Below, piece by piece: positions 32,497 through 41,969 of a DNA stretch of 64,000 nucleotides; the first letter of the stretch is position 1; every line of letters begins with the position of its first letter. The position numbers and the translations under genes were made by a program. The notes beneath the pieces were generated by a model. That model did not search any database. It had not been told where the DNA came from and saw only the letters and a program-made list of their open reading frames with translations. Origin of the DNA: Rhodococcus opacus (GTDB taxonomy: Bacteria > Actinomycetota > Actinomycetes > Mycobacteriales > Mycobacteriaceae); NCBI RefSeq assembly GCF_012396235.1, contig NZ_JAAXPA010000016.1:1-64000 (forward strand), in the 5' to 3' direction.

Positions 32497-33815
32497 GGTG
32501 CCCTCCTGGGTTCGGGTTCGGCGAAGCGCACCGGGATCGCGGGCTCGCCGTGGGAGAGCTTCAGGCCCTCCCAGGGCAGGCTGACGAGGCCCGCCGCCAG
32601 GAGGGATCTGCTGTCTTCCAGGGTAGTCGTGTCGCAGACGGTCTCACCGCCCCGCACCAGCGGGACCAGCAGTTCCCGCGTCTCGAGGCCGGCCGAGCCG
32701 GGTGCGTCCGAGTGGGCCGAGTACACGACCTCCTCCACCAGGGTTCCGGTGTCACGGGCGAATCGCAGCGCCCGCTTGGTGCCGCCCCGCGACGCCTTGT
32801 TGCTACTCCTCTTCTCGACGGGGATGCCGTCCACCTCGACGAGTTTGTAGACCATTCCGGCGGTCGGCGCGCCGGAGCCGACGACGACGGACGTGCCGAC
32901 GCCGTAGACGTCCACCGGTTCGGCCCGCAATGCGGCGATGGCGTATTCGTCCAGGTCGCCGGAGACGATGATCTTCGTCCCGGTCGCACCGAGGTCGTCG
33001 AGTTGCCTGCGGACCTGCCGGGCCAGCACACCCAGATCGCCGGAGTCGATCCGGACACCCCCGAGGCCGGGGCCCGCCACCTCGACGGCGGTCTTGACGC
33101 CTGCGGTGATGTCGTAGGTGTCGACGAGGAGCGTGGTCCCGGCTCCGAGTGCCGCGACCTGCGCGCGGAACGCCGCCGCCTCGTCCGGCCCGTCCGGGGT
33201 GGTGTGCAACAGGGTGAACGCGTGCGCGCTGGTACCCGCACCGGGTACTCCATGCCTGCGGACCGCCTCCAGATTCGACGTGGCCGTGAAGCCCGCCAGG
33301 TAGGCGGCGCGGGAAGCCGCCACCGCGGATTCCTCGTGGGTGCGCCGCGAACCCATCTCGATCATGGGGCGTCCGTCGGCAGCGCTGACCATGCGGGCGG
33401 CGGCGGACGCGATCGCGCTGTCGTGGTTGAGGATCGACAGGCTCAGCGTCTCGAGGAGGACGCATTCGGCGAACGTTCCGCGGACGGAGAGGATCGGGGA
33501 GCCGGGAAAATAGAAGTCGCCCTCCCGGTAGCCGTCGATGTCCCCGCTGAAGCGATAGTCACGCAGCCATGCGACGGTCGCCTCGTCGAGGAAGCGGGAC
33601 ACGATCTCGAGTTCCTGCTCGCCGAAACGGAAGTTCGACAGCGCGGCAACCAGACGGGCGGTGCCGCCGACCACTCCGTACCGGCGGCCGTCGGGGAGCC
33701 GGCGGGCGAACACCTCGAAGCTGCAGCGTCGGTGGGCGGAACCGTCGGCGAGGGCCGCCGACAACATCGTCAACTCGTACTGGTCGGTGAACAAGGCGGT
33801 GCTCTCTCTGGACAC
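32493..33815 (-). CDS. pncB: Nicotinate phosphoribosyltransferase
   Basis: This protein of about 440 residues couples nicotinate to PRPP in the Preiss-Handler pathway. Conserved segments are LFTDQYELTMLSAALADG at the N-terminus, EMGSRRTHEESAVAASRAAYLAGF, LLVDTYDI, GVRIDSGDLGVLARQVRRQLD and the YGVGTSVV-GAP region. The GTG at 33815 gives the canonical VSRESTALFTDQY start. An ATG at 33872 would overlap the divergent clpS start and is less likely. It heads a pncB-pncA-dinG unit and is divergent from clpS across about 55 bp. Confidence 0.93.
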   Translation of the reverse strand: MSRESTALFTDQYELTMLSAALADGSAHRRCSFEVFARRLPDGRRYGVVGGTARLVAALSNFRFGEQELEIVSRFLDEATVAWLRDYRFSGDIDGYREGDFYFPGSPILSVRGTFAECVLLETLSLSILNHDSAIASAAARMVSAADGRPMIEMGSRRTHEESAVAASRAAYLAGFTATSNLEAVRRHGVPGAGTSAHAFTLLHTTPDGPDEAAAFRAQVAALGAGTTLLVDTYDITAGVKTAVEVAGPGLGGVRIDSGDLGVLARQVRRQLDDLGATGTKIIVSGDLDEYAIAALRAEPVDVYGVGTSVVVGSGAPTAGMVYKLVEVDGIPVEKRSSNKASRGGTKRALRFARDTGTLVEEVVYSAHSDAPGSAGLETRELLVPLVRGGETVCDTTTLEDSRSLLAAGLVSLPWEGLKLSHGEPAIPVRFAEPEPRRAP

Positions 33816-33870
33816 CCGGCCACTGTAAGCCGCGGTGTCGCCCAGTGGAGGAGCGTCGTACCCTGGTGTC

Positions 33871-34209
33871 ATGGCTCATTGCTCGACGACAGCTCCATTC
33901 GTGGATGCCATGCCGGCATCGCCGCAGGTCACCCCTGCAGAGTCGGAGGTCGCCGAGATCGATGAAGCCAATGATCGTCCCTGGGTCACCGTCGTGTGGG
34001 ACGATCCGGTGAATTTGATGCACTACGTCACCTACATTTTCCAGAAACTCTTCGGGTACAGCAAAGCCAAGGCCACGGAATTGATGATGCAGGTCCATTC
34101 CGAGGGAAAGGCCGTGGTGTCGAGCGGTTCCCGGGACAAGGTCGAAAACGATGTACGCAAGCTGCACGCGGCCGGCCTGTGGGCCACGATGCAGCGTGAC
34201 GGCAGCTAA
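33871..34209 (+). CDS. clpS: ATP-dependent Clp protease adaptor ClpS
   Basis: This protein of about 112 residues delivers N-degron substrates to ClpC/ClpA-ClpP. The core is [20 protein letters not shown], with the residue-binding Asp pair, followed by [20 protein letters not shown] and GKAVVSSGS. The N-terminal 35 residues are variable. ATGs at 33871 and 33910 are both plausible starts. It begins a long plus-strand array that continues to rdgB, as in M. tuberculosis Rv1331-Rv1341. Confidence 0.92.
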   Translation: MAHCSTTAPFVDAMPASPQVTPAESEVAEIDEANDRPWVTVVWDDPVNLMHYVTYIFQKLFGYSKAKATELMMQVHSEGKAVVSSGSRDKVENDVRKLHAAGLWATMQRDGS

Positions 34210-34245
34210 CTTTCCGTTCGGACAGTAAGGAACTCGGTACACGAC

Positions 34246-34833
34246 GTGCGGATGTGGAGCAGGAAGAACTCGCTCGGCGGTGTGAAGCTGCGTTCGGAGA
34301 TGGACGCGCACGAGGCCACGGTGCTGCGATCGCTGGTCGCCTCCGTCCTCGGTCTCCTCGAGGAGCGGGCCGCGTCCGCCCCGGAGGACGAACTCGCGGC
34401 GCTCACCGGGATGCGGACCGGCAACACGGCGGCACCCGACGAGGAGGTCCTCGCGCGGCTGCTGCCCGACTTCCACCGTCCCGACATGGACGCGCCGGAC
34501 GACGACGAGATCCGCGCCGAATCGAAGGCCGACATCAACGGTGCGCTGCGCGGACTCCACGAACCGGAGATCATCGACGCCAAACTGGCGGCGGGCTCGG
34601 TCATTCTCCACACGGTGCCCGAGAACGGCGGCAAGGTGCTGCTCACGCCGGAGCAGGCCGACGCCTGGCTCAGCGGTCTCAACGACGTCCGGCTGGCGCT
34701 GGGCACCAACCTGGGCATCGACGCCGACACACCCGACGAACTCGATCCCGCCGATCCCCGCGCACCGCACCTCGACATCTACCACTGGCTGACCTGGATG
34801 CAGGACTCGCTCGTTCAGGCACTCGCGCCGTGA
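34246..34833 (+). CDS. DUF2017 family protein
   Basis: This 195-residue acidic protein corresponds to M. tuberculosis Rv1332. It is largely helical (MDAHEATVLRSLVASVLGLL) and ends YHWLTWMQDSLVQAL. No catalytic motif is seen. It always seems to follow clpS in actinobacteria as recalled, suggesting a tie to Clp proteolysis, which is untested. The start is GTG 34246 or ATG 34252, in the same frame. The stop overlaps the peptidase start (GTGA). Confidence 0.8.
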   Translation: MRMWSRKNSLGGVKLRSEMDAHEATVLRSLVASVLGLLEERAASAPEDELAALTGMRTGNTAAPDEEVLARLLPDFHRPDMDAPDDDEIRAESKADINGALRGLHEPEIIDAKLAAGSVILHTVPENGGKVLLTPEQADAWLSGLNDVRLALGTNLGIDADTPDELDPADPRAPHLDIYHWLTWMQDSLVQALAP

Positions 34834-35900
34834 CGGCCACGACGCCGGGCCGCACCGATTCGCTCGTCGATGTGGTGGGCCTGAGCGTCGGGCACCACCA
34901 CGAACTCGACGCGGACGCCACGCTCGGAAGCGGTGCCGCCACCGGGTGCACCGTGGTCCTCGCGCCGCACGGCGCGACCGGAGCGGTCGACGTCCGTGGC
35001 GGGGGACCGGGCACCCGGGAAACCGACCTTCTCGACCCCAGCCACAGCGTCCGGAAGGTGCACGCGATCGTCCTGACCGGCGGCAGCGCCTACGGACTCG
35101 CCGCCGCGGACGGCGTCATGCGGTGGCTCGAGGAGCACGGTCACGGAATCGCCATGGGGGAGCCCGATCAGGTGGTTCCGATCGTTCCCGCCGCCGTGAT
35201 CTTCGATCTGCCGGTCGGTGACTGGCACACGCGTCCTACCGCCGAATTCGGTTACCGGGCAGCAGAGTCCGCGTCGCACGCCGTGCTCTCCGGTTCGGTG
35301 GGCGCCGGAGTCGGGGCGCGTGCGGGCGCGCTCAAAGGGGGGCTCGGAACGGCGAGCGTCGTCGTCACGGACGGTCCCGCGAAGGGCATCACGGTGTCCG
35401 CGCTGATGGTGGCCAACCCCGTCGGAACCGTGTTCGACCCGGCGACCGGACTGCCGTGGGGTGTCGCCACCGTGGGTGCAGCCGCTTTCGGGCTCAGGCC
35501 CCCCGTCGCCGCCGAGGTGTCGGCGGCGCGCGAACTGATCGCCAAGAGCACGGTCCTCAACACGACCATCGGGGTCGTCGCGACCGACGCCGTCCTGGGG
35601 AAGGCGGCGTTACGCCGCGTCGCCGTCGCCGGCCACGACGGGTTGGCCCGCGCGATCCGGCCGGCGCATTCGCCGCTCGACGGCGACACGATCTTCGCGC
35701 TCTCCACCGGCATCCACCCGGTTCACCACCCGCCGGGAGTGCCCGACGCGTTCCCGCCCGATCTGCCCGTCGTCGACGCCGTCTGCACCGCGGCCGCCGA
35801 AGTGGTGGAGAAGGCCATCGTCGACGCCGTCCTCAGCGCCACCCCCGTCGCGGGAATTCCCACCTACCGCGAACTGTTCCCCTCTGCACTGCGTTCCTGA
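34830..35900 (+). CDS. P1-family (DmpA-like) self-processing peptidase
   Basis: This 356-residue N-terminal-nucleophile hydrolase resembles DmpA aminopeptidase and M. tuberculosis Rv1333. The alpha/beta split is expected at VLNTTIGVVATDA, where the Thr at about residue 245 would become the new N-terminus after autocleavage. SVGHHHELDADATLGSGAATGC and VLTGGSAYGLAAADGVMRWL are family motifs near the N-terminus. Its GTG start is coupled to the DUF2017 gene by a 4-nt overlap. A 15-bp tandem repeat begins at its stop codon. Natural substrates are unknown. Confidence 0.87.
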   Translation: MTATTPGRTDSLVDVVGLSVGHHHELDADATLGSGAATGCTVVLAPHGATGAVDVRGGGPGTRETDLLDPSHSVRKVHAIVLTGGSAYGLAAADGVMRWLEEHGHGIAMGEPDQVVPIVPAAVIFDLPVGDWHTRPTAEFGYRAAESASHAVLSGSVGAGVGARAGALKGGLGTASVVVTDGPAKGITVSALMVANPVGTVFDPATGLPWGVATVGAAAFGLRPPVAAEVSAARELIAKSTVLNTTIGVVATDAVLGKAALRRVAVAGHDGLARAIRPAHSPLDGDTIFALSTGIHPVHHPPGVPDAFPPDLPVVDAVCTAAAEVVEKAIVDAVLSATPVAGIPTYRELFPSALRS

Positions 35901-35940
35901 GGTTCGCGTACCTGAGGTACCCGTTCCTGAGGTACCGGCC
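35896..35940. repeat. Three tandem 15-bp repeats at the peptidase stop codon
   Basis: Three units starting CCTGAGGT follow head to tail: CCTGAGGTTCGCGTA, CCTGAGGTACCCGTT and CCTGAGGTACCGGCC. The first unit contains the peptidase stop codon TGA. Together they fill much of the gap before mec. Slippage here would change the spacing between the two genes but not the coding sequence. Confidence 0.85.
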
Positions 35941-35997
35941 GGTCGGTGGCCGACTCGCCGGTGCGCACCTAGGATGGCGCTCACGGAGGTGGATGAC

Positions 35998-36450
35998 GTG
36001 CTGGTGATTCGATCGGACTTCGTCGAGGCGATGGTGGCGCATGCGCGCGCCGACCACCCCGACGAGGCGTGCGGGGTCATCGCCGGGCCGGAAGGCTCCG
36101 ACCGCCCCGAACGGCACATCCCGATGATCAACGCCGAGCGTTCGCCGACGTTCTACCGCTTCGACTCGGGTGAGCAACTGAAGGTGTGGCGGGCAATGGA
36201 CGACGCCGACGAGGTGCCCGTCGTGATCTACCACTCGCACACCGCCACCGAGGCGCACCCCAGCCGGACCGACATCTCCTTCGCATCCGAACCGGACGCC
36301 CACTACGTGCTGATCTCCACCCGCGACCCCGACGCCCACGAACTGCGCAGCTACCGCATCGTCGACGGTGTCGTCACCGAGGAACCCGTCGACGTGGTCC
36401 AGAGCTACAAGTTCGCCCACACGTCCGTGGCAGACATCCCCGACAAGTGA
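35998..36450 (+). CDS. mec: Zinc metalloprotease Mec (JAMM family), CysO-cysteine hydrolase
   Basis: This 150-residue JAMM/MPN+ protease releases cysteine from the CysO-cysteine adduct. The metal motif is the Glu of the EACGVIAG strand region and HSHTATEAHPSRTD (HxH-x10-D). The GTG at 35998 is chosen because GGAGG lies 8 bp upstream. An ATG at 35974 would be before that site. It is followed by cysO and cysM exactly as in M. tuberculosis Rv1334-Rv1336, forming a protein-bound cysteine pathway. Confidence 0.93.
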   Translation: MLVIRSDFVEAMVAHARADHPDEACGVIAGPEGSDRPERHIPMINAERSPTFYRFDSGEQLKVWRAMDDADEVPVVIYHSHTATEAHPSRTDISFASEPDAHYVLISTRDPDAHELRSYRIVDGVVTEEPVDVVQSYKFAHTSVADIPDK

Positions 36451-36513
36451 CGGTGCCGTCCCTCGCGACGGGCCCGCGGCATGCAAAGACACCCACATCC
36501 CGAGGAGCCGACC

Positions 36514-37757
<1,244 letters not shown>

Positions 37758-37776
37758 CGACAGGGGTGTGTGGATC

Positions 37777-38451
37777 GTGACTTCGTCGTTCGACTCCTCG
37801 CGATTCGACTCGCCGGTGCCCAGGGGCGGCGCGAAGCCGGCGCCCGCGTCGAAGTCGAAGCCGCTGTGGCTGCAGTCCGCAATCCTCATCGGCACCTTCA
37901 CGATGCTGCTGTACGTCATCGAGATCGTCGACGTGGCGTCCGACGAGCGACTCGAAGAGAACGGCGTCGGGCCGCGCTCCGTCGACGGGCTCCGGGGGAT
38001 TCTGTTCGCCCCGGTCCTGCACGACGACTGGGCGCACCTGTTCGCGAACACCGTCCCGCTGCTGGTCCTCGGGTTCCTCGTGCTGCTGTCGGGCATCGCC
38101 CGCGGCCTCGCCGCCACCGGGATCGTCTGGGTGGTCGGAGGTCTGGGCACCTGGTTGACCGGCGGATCCTATTCCAACCACATCGGCGCCTCCGTCCTGA
38201 TTTTCGGCTGGCTCGCCTACCTGCTGGTCCGGGGAATCTTCGCCCGCAGCCTCGGTCAGATCCTCGTCGGTGTGGTGGTGTTCGTCGTCTACGGCAGCCT
38301 GCTGTGGGGTGTGCTGCCCAGCGCTCCCGGTGTGTCCTGGCAGGGACATCTGTTCGGCGCCGTCGGCGGTGTCGTCGCCGCCTGGCTGCTCTCCGCGGAC
38401 GCCAGGAAACAGCGGGCCCGGAAAGCAGTGGGGCCACAATCGTTCGGGTGA
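37777..38451 (+). CDS. Rhomboid-family intramembrane serine protease
   Basis: This protein of about 224 residues corresponds to M. tuberculosis Rv1337. It has about six transmembrane segments. HDDWAHLFANTVPLLVLG is in the second, the catalytic Ser is in SNHIGASVLIFGWLAYLL, and the catalytic His is in [17 protein letters not shown]. The Ser motif is GASV in place of the common GASG. The GTG at 37777 or 37768 is the start. It lies 19 bp after cysM. The gene after it in the recalled mycobacterial order, murI, is missing here. Confidence 0.85.
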   Translation: MTSSFDSSRFDSPVPRGGAKPAPASKSKPLWLQSAILIGTFTMLLYVIEIVDVASDERLEENGVGPRSVDGLRGILFAPVLHDDWAHLFANTVPLLVLGFLVLLSGIARGLAATGIVWVVGGLGTWLTGGSYSNHIGASVLIFGWLAYLLVRGIFARSLGQILVGVVVFVVYGSLLWGVLPSAPGVSWQGHLFGAVGGVVAAWLLSADARKQRARKAVGPQSFG

Positions 38452-38583
38452 TCGCCCCGGCCCGGTCGGCGCAAGCCCCCGACGCGTGCGATCAGGTCAC
38501 AGTTCCCCATCGGTTGTGAGGTCGACGCGCCAATTCGGTCGGAAGCTTTTTCCGAAACGGGTCGTCGTGGCAGCATGGCGGGT

Positions 38584-39342
38584 ATGCGCATTACCGTCCT
38601 GGGGTGTTCAGGGAGCGTCTCCGGACCAGACTCACCTGCATCGGGTTATCTGTTGACAGCGCCGGACACACCGCCGCTGGTACTCGACTTCGGACCCGGT
38701 GTCCTCGGGGCGCTCCAGCGGTTCGCCGATCCCGGCGAGGTCTCCGTCCTGCTCAGCCACCTGCACGCGGACCACTGCCTGGACCTCCCCGGACTGCTCG
38801 TCTGGCGTCGCTATCATCCTCACCCGCCGAAGGGGCGCGCACGCGTCTACGGCCCGTCCGACACCGCCCGCCGGATCGGCGTCGCGTCCGCGGAGTGCGG
38901 CGGCGACATCGACGACATCTCCGACACGATCGACCTGCGTCACTGGATCGACGGCGAACCGGTCACGTTCGGCGACCTCACCATCACCGCGCGCCGGGTC
39001 AACCACCCGCCCGAGGCGTACGGGTTCCGTGTGACCAACGGTGCCGGGCGCACCCTCGTGTACACCGGCGACACCGGCATGTGCGAAGAAGTGATCGACC
39101 TCGCCCGCGCGGCCGACGTACTGCTCGCCGAGGCGTCGTGGACACACAGCCCGGATCGGCCCGAAGGGATCCACCTCTCGGGCACCGAGGCCGGTCAGGT
39201 CGCACACCGCGCCGGTGTCGGCGAACTGCTGCTCACCCACATACCGCCGTGGACGTCGCGCGAAGACGTCATCGCCGAGGCCAAGGCCGAATTCTCCGGC
39301 CCCGTGCACGCGGTGTCCGCGGGCGGCGTCTACACCGTCTGA
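38584..39342 (+). CDS. Metallo-beta-lactamase-fold protein, Rv1339-like atypical class II cAMP phosphodiesterase
   Basis: This protein of about 252 residues begins MRITVLGCSGSVSGPDSPAS, which matches the recalled Rv1339 sequence closely. The di-metal motif is LLSHLHADHCLDLPGLLVW, further ligands lie in YTGDTGMC and LLLTHIPPWTSRED. Rv1339 hydrolyses cAMP and affects drug tolerance in mycobacteria. This gene lies about 30 kb from an adenylate cyclase in the same window. ATGs at 38575 and 38584 are both possible starts. Confidence 0.87.
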   Translation: MRITVLGCSGSVSGPDSPASGYLLTAPDTPPLVLDFGPGVLGALQRFADPGEVSVLLSHLHADHCLDLPGLLVWRRYHPHPPKGRARVYGPSDTARRIGVASAECGGDIDDISDTIDLRHWIDGEPVTFGDLTITARRVNHPPEAYGFRVTNGAGRTLVYTGDTGMCEEVIDLARAADVLLAEASWTHSPDRPEGIHLSGTEAGQVAHRAGVGELLLTHIPPWTSREDVIAEAKAEFSGPVHAVSAGGVYTV

Positions 39343-39387
39343 AGCCGTGTGCCCGCCCCCCGCACCGGGGCGACTAGGCTCTCTGCC

Positions 39388-40176
39388 GTGACCACACGAG
39401 AAGACGGTAGGGCGGACGACGAACTCCGCGAGGTCAAGATCACCCGCGGTTTCACCACTCATCCCGCGGGATCGGTGCTGGTGGAATTCGGAAACACCAG
39501 GGTGATGTGCACAGCCAGCGTCGAGGACGGTGTTCCCCGCTGGCGTCAGGGCTCCGGACTCGGCTGGCTGACGGCCGAGTACGCCATGCTGCCCGCCGCC
39601 ACCCACACCCGCAGCGGCCGAGAGTCCGTCAAGGGCAAGGTCGGTGGACGAACCCAGGAGATCAGCCGGCTGGTCGGACGCTCCCTCCGCGCCTGCATCG
39701 ACCTCGCCGCCATCGGTGAGAACACCATCGCCCTCGACTGCGACGTGCTGCAGGCCGACGGCGGAACCCGCACCGCCGCCATCACCGGCGCCTATGTGGC
39801 CCTCGTCGACGCGGTGACCTATCTCCGCGCCGCCGGCCGTCTCGCGGACCCCCAGCCGATCTCCTGCGGCATCGCCGCGGTGAGTGTGGGCGTCGTCGAC
39901 GGCCGTGTGCGCCTCGACCTGCCGTACGAGGAGGACTCGCGCGCCGAGGTCGACATGAACGTGGTGGCCACCGACACCGGCACTCTCGTCGAGATCCAGG
40001 GCACCGGCGAGGGCGCGACGTTCCCGCGGAGCACGCTCGACAAACTGCTGGATTCCGCGCTCACAGGGTGCGAGCAACTGTTCGAGATCCAGAAGGCCGC
40101 ACTCGAACTGCCCTACCCCGGTGTGCTTCCGGAGCCGAAGATCCCGGAGACGTCGAAGAAGAAGTTCGGGAGCTAG
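39388..40176 (+). CDS. rph: Ribonuclease PH
   Basis: This 262-residue phosphorolytic 3'-5' exoribonuclease trims tRNA precursors. Motifs are [58 protein letters not shown] and [20 protein letters not shown]. The GTG at 39388 gives the canonical start. An upstream in-frame start is unsupported. It is 4 bp upstream of rdgB, as in M. tuberculosis Rv1340-Rv1341. Confidence 0.95.
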   Translation: MTTREDGRADDELREVKITRGFTTHPAGSVLVEFGNTRVMCTASVEDGVPRWRQGSGLGWLTAEYAMLPAATHTRSGRESVKGKVGGRTQEISRLVGRSLRACIDLAAIGENTIALDCDVLQADGGTRTAAITGAYVALVDAVTYLRAAGRLADPQPISCGIAAVSVGVVDGRVRLDLPYEEDSRAEVDMNVVATDTGTLVEIQGTGEGATFPRSTLDKLLDSALTGCEQLFEIQKAALELPYPGVLPEPKIPETSKKKFGS

Positions 40177-40180
40177 ATCG

Positions 40181-40798
40181 GTGCCGGAAACCACACGAGT
40201 GCTGGTGGCCAGCCGCAACGCGAAGAAACTCCGGGAACTGCATCGCGTGCTCGCGGCAGCCGGTGTCGACGGAATCGAACTGGTCGGACTCGATGCCGTA
40301 CCCGAATACGCCGAGGCCCCCGAAACGGGTGCGACGTTCGAGGAGAACGCCCTGGCGAAAGCGCGCGACGGTGCCGCCGCAACCGGATTGCCCTGTGTCG
40401 CAGACGATTCCGGAATCGAGGTGGACGCACTGAACGGCATGCCCGGAATTTTGTCCGCACGCTGGTCGGGCACGCACGGAAACGATCCCGCGAACACCGC
40501 CCTGGTCCTGGCTCAGCTCGGCGACGTGCCCGACGACCGCCGGGGGGCGGCGTTCGTCTCGGCGTGCGCGCTCGTGGTGCCCGGCGGCGAGGAATCGGTG
40601 GTCCGCGGCGAATGGCGGGGGAGCATCGCCCGCGAGCCCGTCGGCGACGGCGGGTTCGGCTACGACCCGGTCTTCGTGCCCGACGGGGACACCCGATCGG
40701 CCGCCCAGCTGTCACCGGAGGAGAAGGACGCGTCCTCGCACCGGGGGCGGGCACTCGTTCAGCTCGTCCCCGCCCTGGCGGCGCTCACCGGGCGCTGA
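40181..40798 (+). CDS. rdgB: dITP/XTP pyrophosphatase (non-canonical purine NTPase)
   Basis: This 205-residue HAM1/RdgB enzyme hydrolyses dITP, ITP and XTP to monophosphates, cleaning the nucleotide pool. Motifs are VLVASRNAKKLRELHRVL, CVADDSGIEVDALNGMPG, ARWSGTHG, and GFGYDPVFVP with SHRGRAL at the C-terminus. The GTG start at 40181 follows rph closely. It ends the plus-strand array, apart from a tiny ORF 31 bp downstream. Confidence 0.94.
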   Translation: MPETTRVLVASRNAKKLRELHRVLAAAGVDGIELVGLDAVPEYAEAPETGATFEENALAKARDGAAATGLPCVADDSGIEVDALNGMPGILSARWSGTHGNDPANTALVLAQLGDVPDDRRGAAFVSACALVVPGGEESVVRGEWRGSIAREPVGDGGFGYDPVFVPDGDTRSAAQLSPEEKDASSHRGRALVQLVPALAALTGR

Positions 40799-40829
40799 CA
40801 CTCGCTACGCTTCACGGGAGGAGGTTCGC

Positions 40830-40916
40830 ATGTCGCCGATGATGGTGCCGCAGACGCCGCTCGGCTGGCTGACCTACGTGATCGCGATGATCACCGGGCA
40901 GCCGGTCATCATGTGA
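40830..40916 (+). CDS. 28-residue hydrophobic microprotein candidate
   Basis: An ATG at 40830 is preceded by GGGAGGAGG at the ideal distance and opens a frame reading MSPMMVPQTPLGWLTYVIAM, then ITGQPVIM and a TGA at 40914-40916. The central stretch LGWLTYVIAMI is hydrophobic enough for a short membrane-associated helix. It lies 31 bp after rdgB and converges with the DUF3817 gene. No known family is recognised. The strong ribosome-binding site in otherwise empty sequence is the main support. Confidence 0.55.
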   Translation: MSPMMVPQTPLGWLTYVIAMITGQPVIM

Positions 40917-40934
40917 GGAAGCCGACCGGTTCGA

Positions 40935-41300
40935 TCAGAGACCGAAGTCGCGGCGGACCTGCTTGGTCCGCTGGTGCTCCACGTAGAACGACAGGAACGG
41001 AATGGTGCCCGCGAGGAGCGTCCCGACCGTCCGGCCCGCGGGCCAGCGCACCTTGACCGCCAGGTCGAGCGTCACCAACAGGTAGACGAAGTACACCCAG
41101 CCGTGGACGACGGCGATCCAGGTGGGCAGGTTGTCGACCTTGAAGATGTACTTGGCCACCATCTCAGCGGTGAGTACCAGCAGCCACACACCGGTGGCGT
41201 AGGCGAGGACGCGGTAGCGCAGGAGCGCGGGGGCGATCTTCTTCTGCTTCGCGGTGTCTGCGACCGAACCGGCAGTCGTCTCGTCTTGGCCCGTGCTCAC
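40935..41300 (-). CDS. DUF3817 integral membrane protein (second copy)
   Basis: This 121-residue protein has three or four membrane helices (LAYATGVWLLVLTAEMVAKY, WIAVVHGWVYFVYLLVTLD, GTLLAGTIPFLSFYVEH). It corresponds to M. tuberculosis Rv1342c. It is a paralogue of the protein at 12305-12667. Its start overlaps the upstream membrane-protein gene by 4 nt. Function unknown. Confidence 0.8.
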   Translation of the reverse strand: MSTGQDETTAGSVADTAKQKKIAPALLRYRVLAYATGVWLLVLTAEMVAKYIFKVDNLPTWIAVVHGWVYFVYLLVTLDLAVKVRWPAGRTVGTLLAGTIPFLSFYVEHQRTKQVRRDFGL

Positions 41301-41698
41301 GTGGTGCTCCTATCGGTCTCGCGAGCGGACAGCTCGGCGAGGTACTGGTTGTACTGCGAAATCTGCCGGCTCTCGAGGTCGTCCGGATCGTCGTCCTCGG
41401 CCACCGAGGGACGAGGGGGCAGGACGTCTGCCGGGATCTCCCGCAGTTCGGTGGGAGCATCCGGGACGTCGGCGGGGTCAGCCGGTTCGGCGTCCTCGAG
41501 CTGCACGAATCGCCGATAGGCGTAGACGAGGAACGCCGCGAACAGCGGCCACTGGAACGCGTATCCGAGATTCTGGCCGGTCCCGCCCACCGCTTCGAAA
41601 CGTGTCCACTGCCACCAGCCGAGTGCGAGGCACCCGACAGCCCCGACGACCACCAACAGGATCAGCGCGGGGCGGCGTTGCTTACGGTTACCGGACAC
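41297..41698 (-). CDS. LprD-like membrane protein (Rv1343c homologue)
   Basis: This 133-residue protein has an N-terminal membrane segment with ALILLVVVGAVGCLALGWWQW and a second helix LFAAFLVYAYRRFVQ. A Pro/Asp-rich tail ends in ESRQISQYNQYLAELSA. Its M. tuberculosis counterpart LprD is annotated as a lipoprotein. The VGC here is a weak lipobox, so lipidation is uncertain. It starts GTG and is translationally coupled to the DUF3817 gene. This pair is the last part of the first syntenic block. Confidence 0.75.
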   Translation of the reverse strand: MSGNRKQRRPALILLVVVGAVGCLALGWWQWTRFEAVGGTGQNLGYAFQWPLFAAFLVYAYRRFVQLEDAEPADPADVPDAPTELREIPADVLPPRPSVAEDDDPDDLESRQISQYNQYLAELSARETDRSTT

Positions 41699-41839
41699 GT
41701 AACGACGGTACCTGAATCGCTGAATGCGCTGCTAGGAGAGGTTGCCGCTATGGCGGCGGTCACAGCCGCCGCAGCGCCCGACAAGCCGTAAATCTAAGCG
41801 AAACAGGGCCGCCGAAAAATTGGCAAAGAACCCGAGAAG

Positions 41840-41922
41840 TGCGCGAGGGGGGATTCGAACCCCCACGTCCTTTCAGACACCAGGACCTAAACCTGACGCG
41901 TCTACCCTTCCGCCACTCGCGC
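41840..41922 (-). tRNA. tRNA-Leu (anticodon TAG)
   Basis: Read on the minus strand, the acceptor GCGCGAG pairs with CTCGCGC. The anticodon stem TCAGG/CCTGG encloses loop TTTAGGT, giving anticodon TAG. A short variable arm and T-stem GGGGG/CCCCC with TTCGAAT follow. The discriminator is A and CCA is not encoded. The 83-nt length with extra arm fits class II tRNA-Leu. It is 47 bp downstream of the HNH gene on the same strand. Confidence 0.95.
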
Positions 41923-41969
41923 GCGAAGCACAGACTACGCCATGTGAGCGACACTCTGGCGCACACGCG

